DNA of 17,528 nt from Butyrivibrio sp. AE3004 (GTDB lineage Bacteria > Bacillota > Clostridia > Lachnospirales > Lachnospiraceae): NCBI RefSeq assembly GCF_000703165.1, contig NZ_JNLQ01000004.1, positions 1 through 17,528 on the forward strand, in the 5' to 3' direction. Below the pieces are notes generated by a model, which saw only the letters and a program-made list of their open reading frames with translations, had not been told where the DNA came from and made no database searches. The translations under genes and the position numbers were made by a program. This document shows positions 7,611 through 14,599 of this stretch, piece after piece; within the stretch, counting starts at the first letter, position 1, and each line of letters starts with the position of its first letter.

Positions 7611-7670
7611 ACGGCTATTCAACGGGGCAGAAAACGAGTATTTAAAGCATTTGGGAGATTCAATAGCCGT
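7611..7670. repeat. Perfect 9-bp inverted repeat in the leader of the early operon
   Basis: ACGGCTATT (7611-7619) and AATAGCCGT (7662-7670) flank 42 bp. The right arm includes part of a CCGTAACG motif. A separate 10-bp palindrome CCTTGCAAGG lies at 7565-7574. This could be an operator pair or an mRNA leader stem upstream of the gene at 7695. Confidence 0.45.
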
Positions 7671-7694
7671 AACGAACACAAGGAGCCAAGAAAA

Positions 7695-7895
7695 ATGAAA
7701 AAGATTAAGCGCGAAGTAAGAAACTCAGACATCAGGGAGATACTTAAACGCCGTGGGATAAGGCATTATGACCTTGCTCTTGAATGTGGGGTGCATAAGT
7801 GTACTTTATCAGCGTGGTTAGCTCAGCCCCTTGATAACAAACACCGTGAGCGGATCCTGGACGCAATAGACAGGATAATCAAAGCAAATTCTTAA
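7695..7895 (+). CDS. Small helix-turn-helix protein (Cro/excisionase-like position)
   Basis: 66 residues with a compact helix-turn-helix: HYDLALECGVHKCTLSAWL at about 25-43, with a basic N-terminus. The AAGGAG ribosome site at 7680-7685 fits the ATG at 7695. It is the first gene rightward of the divergent repressor and lies 10 bp before the primase gene, so the two are probably co-transcribed. By position it could be the Cro-like counterpart of the repressor or a regulator of replication genes; the sequence shows only a likely DNA-binding protein. Confidence 0.75.
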   Translation: MKKIKREVRNSDIREILKRRGIRHYDLALECGVHKCTLSAWLAQPLDNKHRERILDAIDRIIKANS

Positions 7896-7905
7896 GGGGG
7901 CAGGT

Positions 7906-10149
7906 ATGACCGATATTAACGAAGTTTTAAGGCATTTTAGGGGAGTGCGGCGCGGAACATGTAAGGAAGGCATTACTGAGTCATATAAGGCCTGCTGTCC
8001 CTGCCATAACGACAAAGAGCAGAGCCTTGGAATATCGCTTTCAAATAGTGGGAAGATCCTTATTAACTGTTTTGCAGGATGTGACCTTGACGGGATTCTG
8101 CAGGCAGCAGGACTCAGCTATGCAGACATAGGGAGCGAGAAGCCCAGGCTTACATGTTATGACAGGCTGCTATATGGCTTTTCCCAGAAGTACGGCGAAG
8201 GCGTAAGGGTGACGGATGAATACCGTTACAGGGATGAAAATGGAAAATATCTCTATTCCAAGCTCAGGATCGAGGGCGGAAGCATTGAGGGTAAACTTAT
8301 CCGTTACTACAAAATAGACCATTCAGCTGATACATGTGAGAAGGTCCCGGATAACCTAAAGCATGTTCTTTACAGACTACCGGAATTCCTGAGATTCAAG
8401 GATAAGGCACAGCAGGTATTCATAGTGGAAGGTGAAAAGGATGTGGAGACGTTACGGAAAATAGGTAACGGATTCGGATGCGCTATCACTGCAGGCGGCG
8501 CTAAGGACTGGCAGAAGGAGTATGCAAAGTATTTCAAGGGCTTGAGGGTGGTCATCCTCAGGGATAACGACCAGGCAGGGAAGGACCTTGCTAATAAGAT
8601 CTGGAAGGATGTAAGACGTTATGCATACTCAGTAAAGGTCGTTACTCCGTCCCAGAGGGATAAGGGAGACGTTACTGATTATCTGCAGAGCGAAAGCGGA
8701 ACAGTCGAAGGCCTTAAGGGAATGATAGGAGACGCTGAAGAATATTTTGCACCATGGGTAAGCCCCAAGGACGGGCGTATCAATTCCGGTCTGCTTTCAG
8801 AAGCTATTAAGGAAAATGAGCAGTATATCATCATCAGAAATGTTACTGAGGATAAGGACGCAACATATCTATACATTAACGGAGCATACAAGCTCGCTAA
8901 TAAGCCTATCATGGCGGCAATGGTCAGGAATTATATCCCACCGGCAAAGGCTACCACGCACATCATAAATGATGTATTAGCCCAGCTATCAATGACCATA
9001 AATAACACATATTCCATTAATGACCTTAATACTGATGACCGTTATATCAATTTCCGTAACGGACTATATGACATAGAGTCGAGGCAGCTTATACCGCATG
9101 ACCAGTATGTACTCAGTACATTTCAGTTTGACTTTGATTATGAACCGGGGAAGAACAAGAAACCGACCTTTGACAAGTACATTACAGACCTATGCACCAA
9201 ACCGGACGGACATGTTGACTATGATCAGATGAAGGTCCTACAGGAATATGCAGGATTCACTTTAAGTAATATCCCTCTTATGAGGATAAAAAAAGCTTTA
9301 GTATTACTGAGCAGCCTTGGTGATAGTGGGAAATCTGTCTTTTTAAGGCTTATCTCATCATTTTACGGAGTGGACAAGGTGGCACCCATAAAACTTACAG
9401 AGCTAACGCCGGATAACAAATTCATTCTGGGTTCACTGCCTTATTGTCGAATGATCATATGTGATGATGAGTCAAATACTACCGTTAAAGATAGCAGTAT
9501 ATTTAAAGCCATTACTGGCGGTGGTGTGTTGAAAGTAGAAGAAAAGAATAAACAGTCTCAATCATTCTACTATAACGGCGGCTTTATGTTTGCTTGTAAC
9601 GGACTGCCTTACTTCTCAGATGATAAGGGAGAGCATCTGTTTAACAGACTGCTGATCATACCATGTGAGCATCATATCAAAGAAACAGATAAAGATGCCT
9701 GCTTAGACCAGAAGCTGCAGAAGGAACTCCCTGCAATTATGGAGTGGGCTATTGAAGGACTGCACAGGCTTATTGATAACGGCTATGTGTTCACAGAGTC
9801 AGAAGCTGTTAATAGGGCAAGGGATGAATACCGGAAAGCTTCAGACAATGTATACAGATTCATTACCGAGAATTACGAGATAACCCAGGAATATAACGAC
9901 AGAGTATCAAGAAGCTCATTTGACCGTGATTATGCAGTGTGGGCTAAGGCAAATGAGGGCGTTAAGGCAGTAGAAAAGAAGAATTTGCCTGGGCGCCTTG
10001 AGTCATACGGAATTATCTGCAACAGAGGCAACATAGGGGCAAGCCGTAACGTGAATGTATACAGAGGCATTAAGGAAAAGCAGAGGGATTTTGAACCTGC
10101 AGATGATATTTTAGTCCCATTTGAAGCAAAAAGCGGTAGTGGGCGGTAG
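7906..10149 (+). CDS. Primase-helicase: CHC2-like zinc finger, TOPRIM and D5-like SF3 helicase
   Basis: 747 residues. Domains in order: a zinc finger with C31, H34, C55 and C59 (CPCH...CFAGC), like the CHC2 finger of DnaG primases; TOPRIM with E175 in VEGEKD and D220/D222 in LRDND; a D5_N-like linker with FRNGLYDI (383-390); and a superfamily-3 helicase with Walker A GDSGKS (472-477), Walker B IICDDE (517-522), sensor CNGLP (564-568) and arginine finger region FNRLL (579-583). Such proteins prime and unwind DNA at phage and satellite origins (P4 alpha is the best-known functional analogue). GGGGG just upstream fits the ATG at 7906. A motif cluster resembling its origin lies right after the stop. 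It gives the element a replication enzyme independent of Rep_3. Confidence 0.93.
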   Translation: MTDINEVLRHFRGVRRGTCKEGITESYKACCPCHNDKEQSLGISLSNSGKILINCFAGCDLDGILQAAGLSYADIGSEKPRLTCYDRLLYGFSQKYGEGVRVTDEYRYRDENGKYLYSKLRIEGGSIEGKLIRYYKIDHSADTCEKVPDNLKHVLYRLPEFLRFKDKAQQVFIVEGEKDVETLRKIGNGFGCAITAGGAKDWQKEYAKYFKGLRVVILRDNDQAGKDLANKIWKDVRRYAYSVKVVTPSQRDKGDVTDYLQSESGTVEGLKGMIGDAEEYFAPWVSPKDGRINSGLLSEAIKENEQYIIIRNVTEDKDATYLYINGAYKLANKPIMAAMVRNYIPPAKATTHIINDVLAQLSMTINNTYSINDLNTDDRYINFRNGLYDIESRQLIPHDQYVLSTFQFDFDYEPGKNKKPTFDKYITDLCTKPDGHVDYDQMKVLQEYAGFTLSNIPLMRIKKALVLLSSLGDSGKSVFLRLISSFYGVDKVAPIKLTELTPDNKFILGSLPYCRMIICDDESNTTVKDSSIFKAITGGGVLKVEEKNKQSQSFYYNGGFMFACNGLPYFSDDKGEHLFNRLLIIPCEHHIKETDKDACLDQKLQKELPAIMEWAIEGLHRLIDNGYVFTESEAVNRARDEYRKASDNVYRFITENYEITQEYNDRVSRSSFDRDYAVWAKANEGVKAVEKKNLPGRLESYGIICNRGNIGASRNVNVYRGIKEKQRDFEPADDILVPFEAKSGSGR

Positions 10150-10389
10150 TAAGCGGAATGAAGTACCGCCCTTATAAAGCCAGTATTTATCTAGCTTTAC
10201 ACTATATAGGCGGTAAAAGCGGTATTTTTTTTAAATCAAAATAAAAAATTAAAAAATAAAAATATATAAAGATATAGAAAAATTAATACCGCATATACCG
10301 CTTTGAGGCTGAAACGCTGATAAACACTGGGCTCAAGGGGGCGGAGAAAATTCCGCCTTGGTGATGTAAAAATACCGCCTTTTTACCGC
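10133..10389. other. Candidate second origin: GCGGTA/TACCGC array around an AT-rich core
   Basis: GCGGTA occurs at 10133, 10143, 10210 and 10219; its complement TACCGC at 10164, 10287, 10296, 10373 and 10384. Most are in pairs 9-11 bp apart. The central pairs face each other across a 62-bp stretch (10225-10286) made almost wholly of A and T. A hairpin GGCGGA/TCCGCC lies at 10340-10357. This geometry (paired iterons in inverted orientation flanking an unwinding element, next to a primase-helicase gene) is what a satellite-type origin should look like; function is inferred. Confidence 0.7.
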
Positions 10390-10415
10390 TTTTCATGAAA
10401 GCGAGGTGAAAAGAC

Positions 10416-10616
10416 ATGTTAATTGGGGAAAATAAAGAGTATTACTGCTCACTGTGTGGAACCAAGAAGCATATCGAATATGACTGTAAAAACTGTGAGC
10501 TGTATAACTACACCGAAGGAACATATATAAACGGATCCGGAAGGAATGTGGACAGCGGACCGTATAAGTCAAACCCAGATAATACAACCCAATGCTATTA
10601 TCTGTGCATACATTAA
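10416..10616 (+). CDS. Small Cys-rich, probable zinc-ribbon protein
   Basis: 66 residues with CSLC (11-14) and CKNC (24-27), a two-knuckle zinc-ribbon pattern, plus Cys residues near the C-terminus (CYYLC). The GCGAGGTG ribosome site about 10 bp upstream fits the ATG. It is the first gene after the candidate second origin, and the stop is 14 bp before the start of the next gene. No family recognised; nucleic-acid or protein binding is plausible but not shown. Confidence 0.65.
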   Translation: MLIGENKEYYCSLCGTKKHIEYDCKNCELYNYTEGTYINGSGRNVDSGPYKSNPDNTTQCYYLCIH

Positions 10617-10630
10617 GCGAGGTGGTGACT

Positions 10631-10882
10631 ATGCTGAGAACAGACGAGCTGACTTTATCTATTGATCATTACCTTAACGACTGCAGGACCAGACACAGAA
10701 AACCTACATTCAAGGGAATAGGCGCGGCTATCGGTACATCAGATATGACCGTCCGTAACGTGTTCCTTGGAAAATATAACGGAAGGCACTACGGGGACAA
10801 GCCAAGCTATAACCGCAGAATAGATAACCCGGACTTTGACCTTATCCGTAACGCCATGAAAGGAGCTTACCAGGATGACTAA
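10631..10882 (+). CDS. Hypothetical protein with probable helix-turn-helix
   Basis: 83 residues from the ATG at 10631, chosen because GAGGTGG (10619-10625) lies at the right distance; an in-frame ATG at 10592 inside the previous gene lacks such a site. The sequence TFKGIGAAIGTSDMTVRNVFLGKY (22-45) fits a helix-turn-helix (established pattern), with a basic C-terminal half. The stop overlaps the next start by 8 bp. It may be a small regulator of the surrounding operon; family unknown. Confidence 0.68.
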   Translation: MLRTDELTLSIDHYLNDCRTRHRKPTFKGIGAAIGTSDMTVRNVFLGKYNGRHYGDKPSYNRRIDNPDFDLIRNAMKGAYQDD

Positions 10883-11009
10883 CATACCATTCATTGAACA
10901 TGAGGCAGATATGGCCAGACTGGAACGCATTAACAGACGGCTGGCCCTTGTACTCATATTCGTAACTGCTGGCTTATTCCTGAAAGGATGGAAGGATGAA
11001 CGACCTTAA
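10875..11009 (+). CDS. Small single-pass membrane protein
   Basis: 44 residues: a charged N-terminus (MTNIPFIEHEADMARLERINRR), a hydrophobic helix LALVLIFVTAGLFL (23-36) and a short basic/acidic tail. It overlaps the previous gene by 8 bp and the next by 14 bp, the tight packing of a real phage-type operon. The AAAGGAG at 10858-10864 lies 10 bp before its start. Function unknown; holin-like or superinfection roles are possible for such proteins but nothing specific supports one. Confidence 0.6.
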   Translation: MTNIPFIEHEADMARLERINRRLALVLIFVTAGLFLKGWKDERP

Positions 11010-11244
11010 ATTTAAAACAGAAGTATTCGACAGGATAAACGAGAGCTACAGGCTATTAAAAATGATTAAGGACTGTGGACCACATGACAGTGAAGACATA
11101 TGGACTAAATGGGTGGAAGCATCAGACAGCTTTATACAGTCCATTGACGACGAACGGATGCGCAGTACCTTTAGTCGGTTCCTTATGGATATGGGCGACT
11201 GCATAGCCAACCTTAACAGGGGAGAAAAGAGGGCAGCAGGATAA
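10996..11244 (+). CDS. Hypothetical acidic helical protein
   Basis: 82 residues, starting MNDLKFKTEVFDRINESY, mostly charged/amphipathic helix, no membrane segment or Cys motif. It starts inside the end of the membrane-protein gene behind AAAGGATGGAAGG. Last gene of the four-gene cluster begun at 10416. Its last codons lie in the purine-rich repeat tract that precedes the small-terminase gene. No family recognised. Confidence 0.65.
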   Translation: MNDLKFKTEVFDRINESYRLLKMIKDCGPHDSEDIWTKWVEASDSFIQSIDDERMRSTFSRFLMDMGDCIANLNRGEKRAAG

Positions 11245-11304
11245 GGGAGCGAAAAGAGGAGAAAAAAGGGAGAAAAAGGCAGGGGAGAAAAGTTGAAAAG
11301 GGGG
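11221..11304 (+). repeat. Purine-rich tract with GGAGAAAA direct repeats (candidate packaging site)
   Basis: Over about 84 bp the plus strand is almost all A and G, with GGAGAAAA at 11221, 11258, 11269 and 11284. It lies 108 bp upstream of the small-terminase gene. Pac-type phages often carry the packaging-start site in or beside that gene (established), so this is a candidate pac site; the link is inference. Confidence 0.4.
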
Positions 11305-11368
11305 CGGTTGTAAGGACGGTGAGACCATCCAAAATTTACACAAAAAGGCCTCAAAAACTACTAACTTC

Positions 11369-11391
11369 ACTTATATAAGACTTATATAAGT
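11369..11391. repeat. Paired 11-bp-phased palindrome, copy 3 (upstream of the small-terminase gene)
   Basis: ACTTATATAAG (11369-11379) is followed immediately by ACTTATATAAGT (11380-11391). Next come AAGAGG (11396-11401) and the start codon at 11412, so the pair is placed to act as an operator for the packaging genes. Confidence 0.75.
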
Positions 11392-11411
11392 CATCAAGAG
11401 GTATAATAAAC

Positions 11412-12086
11412 ATGGGAAGACGCAAGAAACCTACAAGAGAAGAACTTTTAGAATATAAGAAAACAAGCTCATTAAATCATAAGCGCGGACAATGTAAGGA
11501 CCTTAAGACAGGCGATATGACCGGAGCCCTTGACCTTGCTTTGTACAGTCTTAAAAGAACAGGCGGTATGCCGTTTAAGTATGAACCTACAGAAGAAGGC
11601 TTAAAAAGATTCACGCAGGAAAGCATAGACTACTTAGACTACTGTAACGAGGTTAACAAGGACCTTGAGGAAGGTCAGAAGCTCATACCAGATATTGAAG
11701 GATGGGCGGTATATCTTGGCACTACCAGAATGACCATATTCGAATATGAGAAGCGCGGCGGTGAGTGGAAAAAGACTATCGACTATTTCAAGAACATCAT
11801 AGCACACGGCAAGAAGGAACTAGCCCTTAACGGCAAAATGGCACCCGTCCTTTATATGTTTGATTCCGCTAATAATCACAACTATATCAATACAAATGAA
11901 TTCAAGATAACGGCCACAAGCACAGTCATTAATAGTGAACAGAGTCAGATTGAGCAGGAGATAACTAACAGTGGCTTAGTATGGGATGATCAGGAAAAGA
12001 GATTCGTTCCAGTAACGGGAGAGACAAAGGATGTTGACGGAAGAACAATTACTGAAAGCAAAGATAGCGCTAGCGAAAAAGAATAA
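11412..12086 (+). CDS. Small terminase subunit-like DNA-packaging protein (gp3/TerS type)
   Basis: 224 residues. The central part fits the phage small-terminase family of the P22 gp3 type: GGMPFKYEP (51-59), an acidic helix ending IDYLDYCNE (72-80), the recognition region IEGWAVYLGTTRMTIFEYEKR (95-115), and FDSANNHNYIN (150-160), matching the family's conserved ...LKNN-G-D ending. Small terminases recognise the packaging site and feed DNA to the large subunit; no large subunit is encoded here. The N-terminal 50 residues are basic, the C-terminus acidic. AAGAGG lies upstream of the ATG, and a phased palindrome pair just before that. Satellites such as SaPIs encode their own TerS to redirect a helper's packaging motor (established), which is the role proposed here (inference). 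Confidence 0.75.
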   Translation: MGRRKKPTREELLEYKKTSSLNHKRGQCKDLKTGDMTGALDLALYSLKRTGGMPFKYEPTEEGLKRFTQESIDYLDYCNEVNKDLEEGQKLIPDIEGWAVYLGTTRMTIFEYEKRGGEWKKTIDYFKNIIAHGKKELALNGKMAPVLYMFDSANNHNYINTNEFKITATSTVINSEQSQIEQEITNSGLVWDDQEKRFVPVTGETKDVDGRTITESKDSASEKE

Positions 12087-12789
12087 TGAGGATACTGACA
12101 AGATCCTGGCTCTTGAATGGCATAGGAAATCCAAGCAGGCATTTACAGAATATGGTCTGCCTTACAGAGTCTACTTTGATTATCTGAAGAACAGATACAA
12201 GCACCCAAGGGAGACGGTTCCAATAAATCCCTGCTACCCTTTACCGGGATTCCCTATTGATAAGGTCATTCGCGTAACGCCTAAAGATTTTAGCACACCT
12301 AAGGAACTACCTGCAGGCAGCAGTCAGGATGACATCTATACCTATGAAAACCTTAACGAGGAAAAGAAATTCGCTGTCTATATGCTGATAAAACAGTCAA
12401 GACCGTGGGAATTCCTTAACGACAAATGGAAAAACGTCTTTTCAATGTTCCTTGTGGGCTATGATTTCATGAAGTTTAGTGAATTTGATTTCATGGGCGA
12501 GGTGGGAATACTTAACCGGGGAGAGCTTAAACTGCTGAGAAATCATTACAGTAACGCAGTCATGGGCAGATTTAAGGAGTATAAGGACAACGGGGAGTAT
12601 CTACTTGAAGAACCTGCATATCAGACAGAGTATCAGTATCTATATTCAGACAAACCGTTTGTGGTGATTCTGGAAAAGGACGAGATAAAAGACAGGGTAG
12701 CGGTGGAAAAGAAACTCAGGATCCCACCGGATGAAGGACAGAGAAAACTTTATAAGGATATGTACGGTATCGACATATACGAGGAATGA
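12031..12789 (+). CDS. Unknown protein co-encoded with the small terminase
   Basis: 252 residues. The ATG at 12031 overlaps the small-terminase gene by 56 bp in another frame; AAAGG just upstream supports it, and no later Met occurs until about residue 118. Residues 1-30 form a charged helix; then aromatic-rich sequence with PINPCYPLPGFP (about 68-79), PWEFLNDKWKNVF and a C-terminal part with LRIPPDEGQRKLYKDMYGIDIYEE. No signal peptide, membrane span, Walker motif or zinc motif. I do not recognise it. The long overlap implies translational coupling to the terminase-like protein, so a packaging-related or helper-interacting role is possible. Confidence 0.75.
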   Translation: MLTEEQLLKAKIALAKKNNEDTDKILALEWHRKSKQAFTEYGLPYRVYFDYLKNRYKHPRETVPINPCYPLPGFPIDKVIRVTPKDFSTPKELPAGSSQDDIYTYENLNEEKKFAVYMLIKQSRPWEFLNDKWKNVFSMFLVGYDFMKFSEFDFMGEVGILNRGELKLLRNHYSNAVMGRFKEYKDNGEYLLEEPAYQTEYQYLYSDKPFVVILEKDEIKDRVAVEKKLRIPPDEGQRKLYKDMYGIDIYEE

Positions 12790-12796
12790 CAGTTAA

Positions 12797-12823
12797 GACC
12801 ACCGGGCAGCAGCTTAGGTGGTC
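12797..12823 (+). terminator. Weak hairpin after the packaging-like pair
   Basis: GACCACC (12797-12803) pairs with GGTGGTC (12817-12823) around a 13-nt loop. No T-run follows, so it may be a processing or attenuation hairpin rather than a true terminator. Confidence 0.3.
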
Positions 12824-12870
12824 ATTCTGTGCAGTAAAACAGTGTGAGACATTGAAGGGGGGCAGGGGAT

Positions 12871-13089
12871 ATGACTAATTCAGAGATTCAGAAGCAGGGA
12901 AGCAGTAAGGCAAATGTTGAGGAACTTAAGAGGCTTGCAGACAGTAACGGAGAATTTAGATGTCTGTATGCGGATTGTGTCCGTAACGGTGGAAAGCCAA
13001 GCCAGTTAACGCTTATAAGTCTGTTATGCTACAGAATGGGCGTTACGGCAGCAGTCAATGATATGTTAATGGATGCAGTGAACGGTTAA
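12871..13089 (+). CDS. Hypothetical small protein
   Basis: 72 residues, starting MTNSEIQKQGSSK, with a helical acidic/basic middle (NVEELKRLADSNGEFRCLYADC) and a hydrophobic C-terminal helix (LTLISLLCYRMGVTAAVNDML). GGGGGGCAGGGG gives a strong ribosome site. It lies between the packaging-like pair and the recombinase. No family recognised. Confidence 0.62.
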   Translation: MTNSEIQKQGSSKANVEELKRLADSNGEFRCLYADCVRNGGKPSQLTLISLLCYRMGVTAAVNDMLMDAVNG

Positions 13090-13154
13090 CTTCATATTCT
13101 CGTAACGCAATAACAAAGCATATAAAAAGCACATAGCACAGTATAAAAAGTGAG

Positions 13155-13255
13155 GGTGTACAAAAGTGTATTAAAACTATTGACATAAAACTCTTTTTTG
13201 GTGTATGGTGTAAATACAAAAGTAAACGAACGTCACTTTTAATACACCACCACAC
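13155..13255 (+). promoter_or_regulatory. Recombinase promoter within a cluster of GGTGTA/AAAAGT repeats (candidate res site)
   Basis: GGTGTA-n1-AAAAGT (13155-13167), GGTGTA (13200-13205), GGTGTA-n5-AAAAGT (13207-13223) and an inverted copy ACTTTTAATACACC (13235-13248) surround a -35 TTGACA (13180-13185) with a poor -10 TATGGT at 13204. An 11-bp inverted repeat GTGTATTAAAA / TTTTAATACAC is contained in the same stretch. Resolvase genes commonly have their recombination site over their promoter (established); the assignment here is inferred. Confidence 0.5.
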
Positions 13256-13279
13256 CAATTAGAGAAGGGAGACAATGTT

Positions 13280-13978
13280 ATGTGTACGATATACGGTTAT
13301 TGCAGAATATCAAGAAGAACCCAGAGTATTGAAAGACAGATAAGGAATATCCAGGCTAAATATCCTGAGGCAGTGATCAGGCAGGAAGCTTACACCGGAA
13401 CCAAAATAAACCGTCCGGAATGGAACAAGCTTTATAAGGCAGTCAGGGAAGGTGATACGATTATATTTGATTCTGTATCACGTATGAGCCGTAACGCAGA
13501 TGAAGGCGTTAAGACATACTTTGAATTACTGGATAGAGGCGTAACGCTTGTATTCCTTAAAGAACATTACATTGATACAGATACATACTTAGAGAACACT
13601 AAAGATAAAATAGCTCTTACCGGATCTGATGAAGATGAAATCTTTAAGGGCCTAAATAATTACTTTAGGAAGTTAGCAGAAAAGCAGATTAGAATAGCCT
13701 TTGAACAGGCAGAAAAAGAGGTTAGCGACTTGCACCAAAGGACAAAGGAAGGCATAGAGACAGCCAGACTTAACGGCAAGGTAATAGGACATAAGGCAGG
13801 AACAAAACTTGTAACCAAGAAATCAATAGCAGCCAAGGAACTGATCAGGAAGCACAGCAGGGACTTTGACGGACAGCTTAACGACCTTGAGTGCATCAAG
13901 CTCACAGGTATCAGCAGGAATTCATATTACAAATACAAGAAGGAAATAATAGACGAGATTAACGCCGCTATATGTTAA
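13280..13978 (+). CDS. Small serine recombinase (resolvase/invertase family)
   Basis: 232 residues. Catalytic domain 1-140: IYGYCRISRR gives Y5, R9 and the nucleophile S11; D64 and the SRMSRN motif with R68 and R71 match the active site of gamma-delta-type resolvases. A long E helix (about 110-150) and the GIETARLNGKVIGHKAG linker lead to a C-terminal helix-turn-helix (LTGISRNSYYKYKK). Probable role: resolving plasmid multimers at a nearby res site; DNA inversion is an alternative. GAAGGGA at 13264-13270 supports the ATG at 13280. It carries two CGTAACG motifs, so it shares the element's signature. A terminator follows. Confidence 0.92.
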   Translation: MCTIYGYCRISRRTQSIERQIRNIQAKYPEAVIRQEAYTGTKINRPEWNKLYKAVREGDTIIFDSVSRMSRNADEGVKTYFELLDRGVTLVFLKEHYIDTDTYLENTKDKIALTGSDEDEIFKGLNNYFRKLAEKQIRIAFEQAEKEVSDLHQRTKEGIETARLNGKVIGHKAGTKLVTKKSIAAKELIRKHSRDFDGQLNDLECIKLTGISRNSYYKYKKEIIDEINAAIC

Positions 13979-13987
13979 CCAGAACTA

Positions 13988-14018
13988 AGGGCTTACCTAA
14001 CAAGGTAGGCTCTTTTTT
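13988..14018 (+). terminator. Rho-independent terminator of the recombinase gene
   Basis: An 11-bp stem (two G-T pairs), AGGGCTTACCT against AGGTAGGCTCT, with a 4-nt loop, followed by six T. Confidence 0.88.
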
Positions 14019-14147
14019 ATTCCGTAACGTTAAAGAAGCTGCAGGACGAACCTAACAGCTTCCATATCCGTATTAACACCACCACAGTATTAAAGAACGG
14101 ATGCATATATTTTAGCATAATATATTATTGCCTACCAAGTGTAAGGG
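14019..14147. other. Spacer between the recombinase terminator and the partition promoter
   Basis: No gene. It holds one CCGTAACGTTA motif (14022-14032) and an ACACCACCACA copy (14076-14086). The same 11-mer also occurs at 13244 (before the recombinase) and 14207 (partition leader). Confidence 0.45.
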
Positions 14148-14200
14148 TTGAAACTGTTAACACTTATCTGTAAAATGACTTATACAAGTATTATATAAGT
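14148..14200 (+). promoter_or_regulatory. Partition-operon promoter with phased palindrome operator, copy 4
   Basis: -35 TTGAAA (14148-14153) and -10 TAAAAT (14171-14176) are 17 bp apart. The palindrome pair ACTTATACAAGT (14178-14189) and TATTATATAAGT (ending 14200) covers the expected transcription start, as an autoregulated partition operator would. Confidence 0.68.
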
Positions 14201-14225
14201 CAATAAACACCACCACACTATTGAA

Positions 14226-14272
14226 CCCATGACGTACCATGGCTTTTTGTGGTACATTGTGGGAATTTTTTT
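14226..14272 (+). terminator. Leader terminator/attenuator ahead of the partition operon
   Basis: A 14-bp stem with one mismatch (14226-14239 against 14250-14263) with a 10-nt loop is followed by seven T. It lies downstream of the predicted promoter and only 21 bp before the first gene, so it would stop or attenuate transcription of the operon. Confidence 0.65.
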
Positions 14273-14293
14273 ATTGAAAAGGAGTATTAAAGA

Positions 14294-14599
14294 ATGGAAA
14301 AAACAAATGTACTTTTAGACGCTCAGGATCTGACATTTAAAATAAGTGCTGACCTTGATAAGGTACGCACCGTAGTGGAACTTTTAGGCAGCAGTGCTTA
14401 TCTTTCCTGTAACGTGCTTGATGAAAAGAATATGATACATCTCAGATATAACCATCCTAATAACGCTAATCTGTTTGTAATTATCTGTGATTATCTGTTT
14501 GAAATGAATAATAACGTCAATGAGGTCATGACTAAGCTGTCAGTCCTTAAAGACGAGATAAGGACAGGGGAGAAAAATGAAGATAATAACGATTACTAA
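14294..14599 (+). CDS. Hypothetical protein, first gene of the partition operon
   Basis: 101 residues. The N-terminal half alternates strands and helices (VLLDAQDLTFKISADLDKVRTVVELL), the C-terminal part is a charged helix ending in an acidic, Asn-rich tail. No DNA-binding or membrane motif is evident. AAAAGGAG upstream fits the ATG. It overlaps parA by 23 bp and is therefore translationally coupled to it. Unknown function; a partition accessory or operon regulator is plausible by position only. Confidence 0.7.
   Translation: MEKTNVLLDAQDLTFKISADLDKVRTVVELLGSSAYLSCNVLDEKNMIHLRYNHPNNANLFVIICDYLFEMNNNVNEVMTKLSVLKDEIRTGEKNEDNNDY

Noticed and set aside
11046..11370. Two minus-strand frames rich in Pro, Phe and Ser
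   Set aside because: They are the complement of the purine-rich tract and of the 10996 gene; composition artefacts.
11402..11407. TATAAT as a -10 box for the small-terminase gene
   Set aside because: It lies between the ribosome site and the start codon, too close to the ATG to be a functional promoter for this gene.
5153..11430. Shared MGRRKK start of the Rep_3 and small-terminase proteins as a sign of duplication
   Set aside because: The similarity ends after six residues and the codons differ; probably coincidence in basic N-termini.
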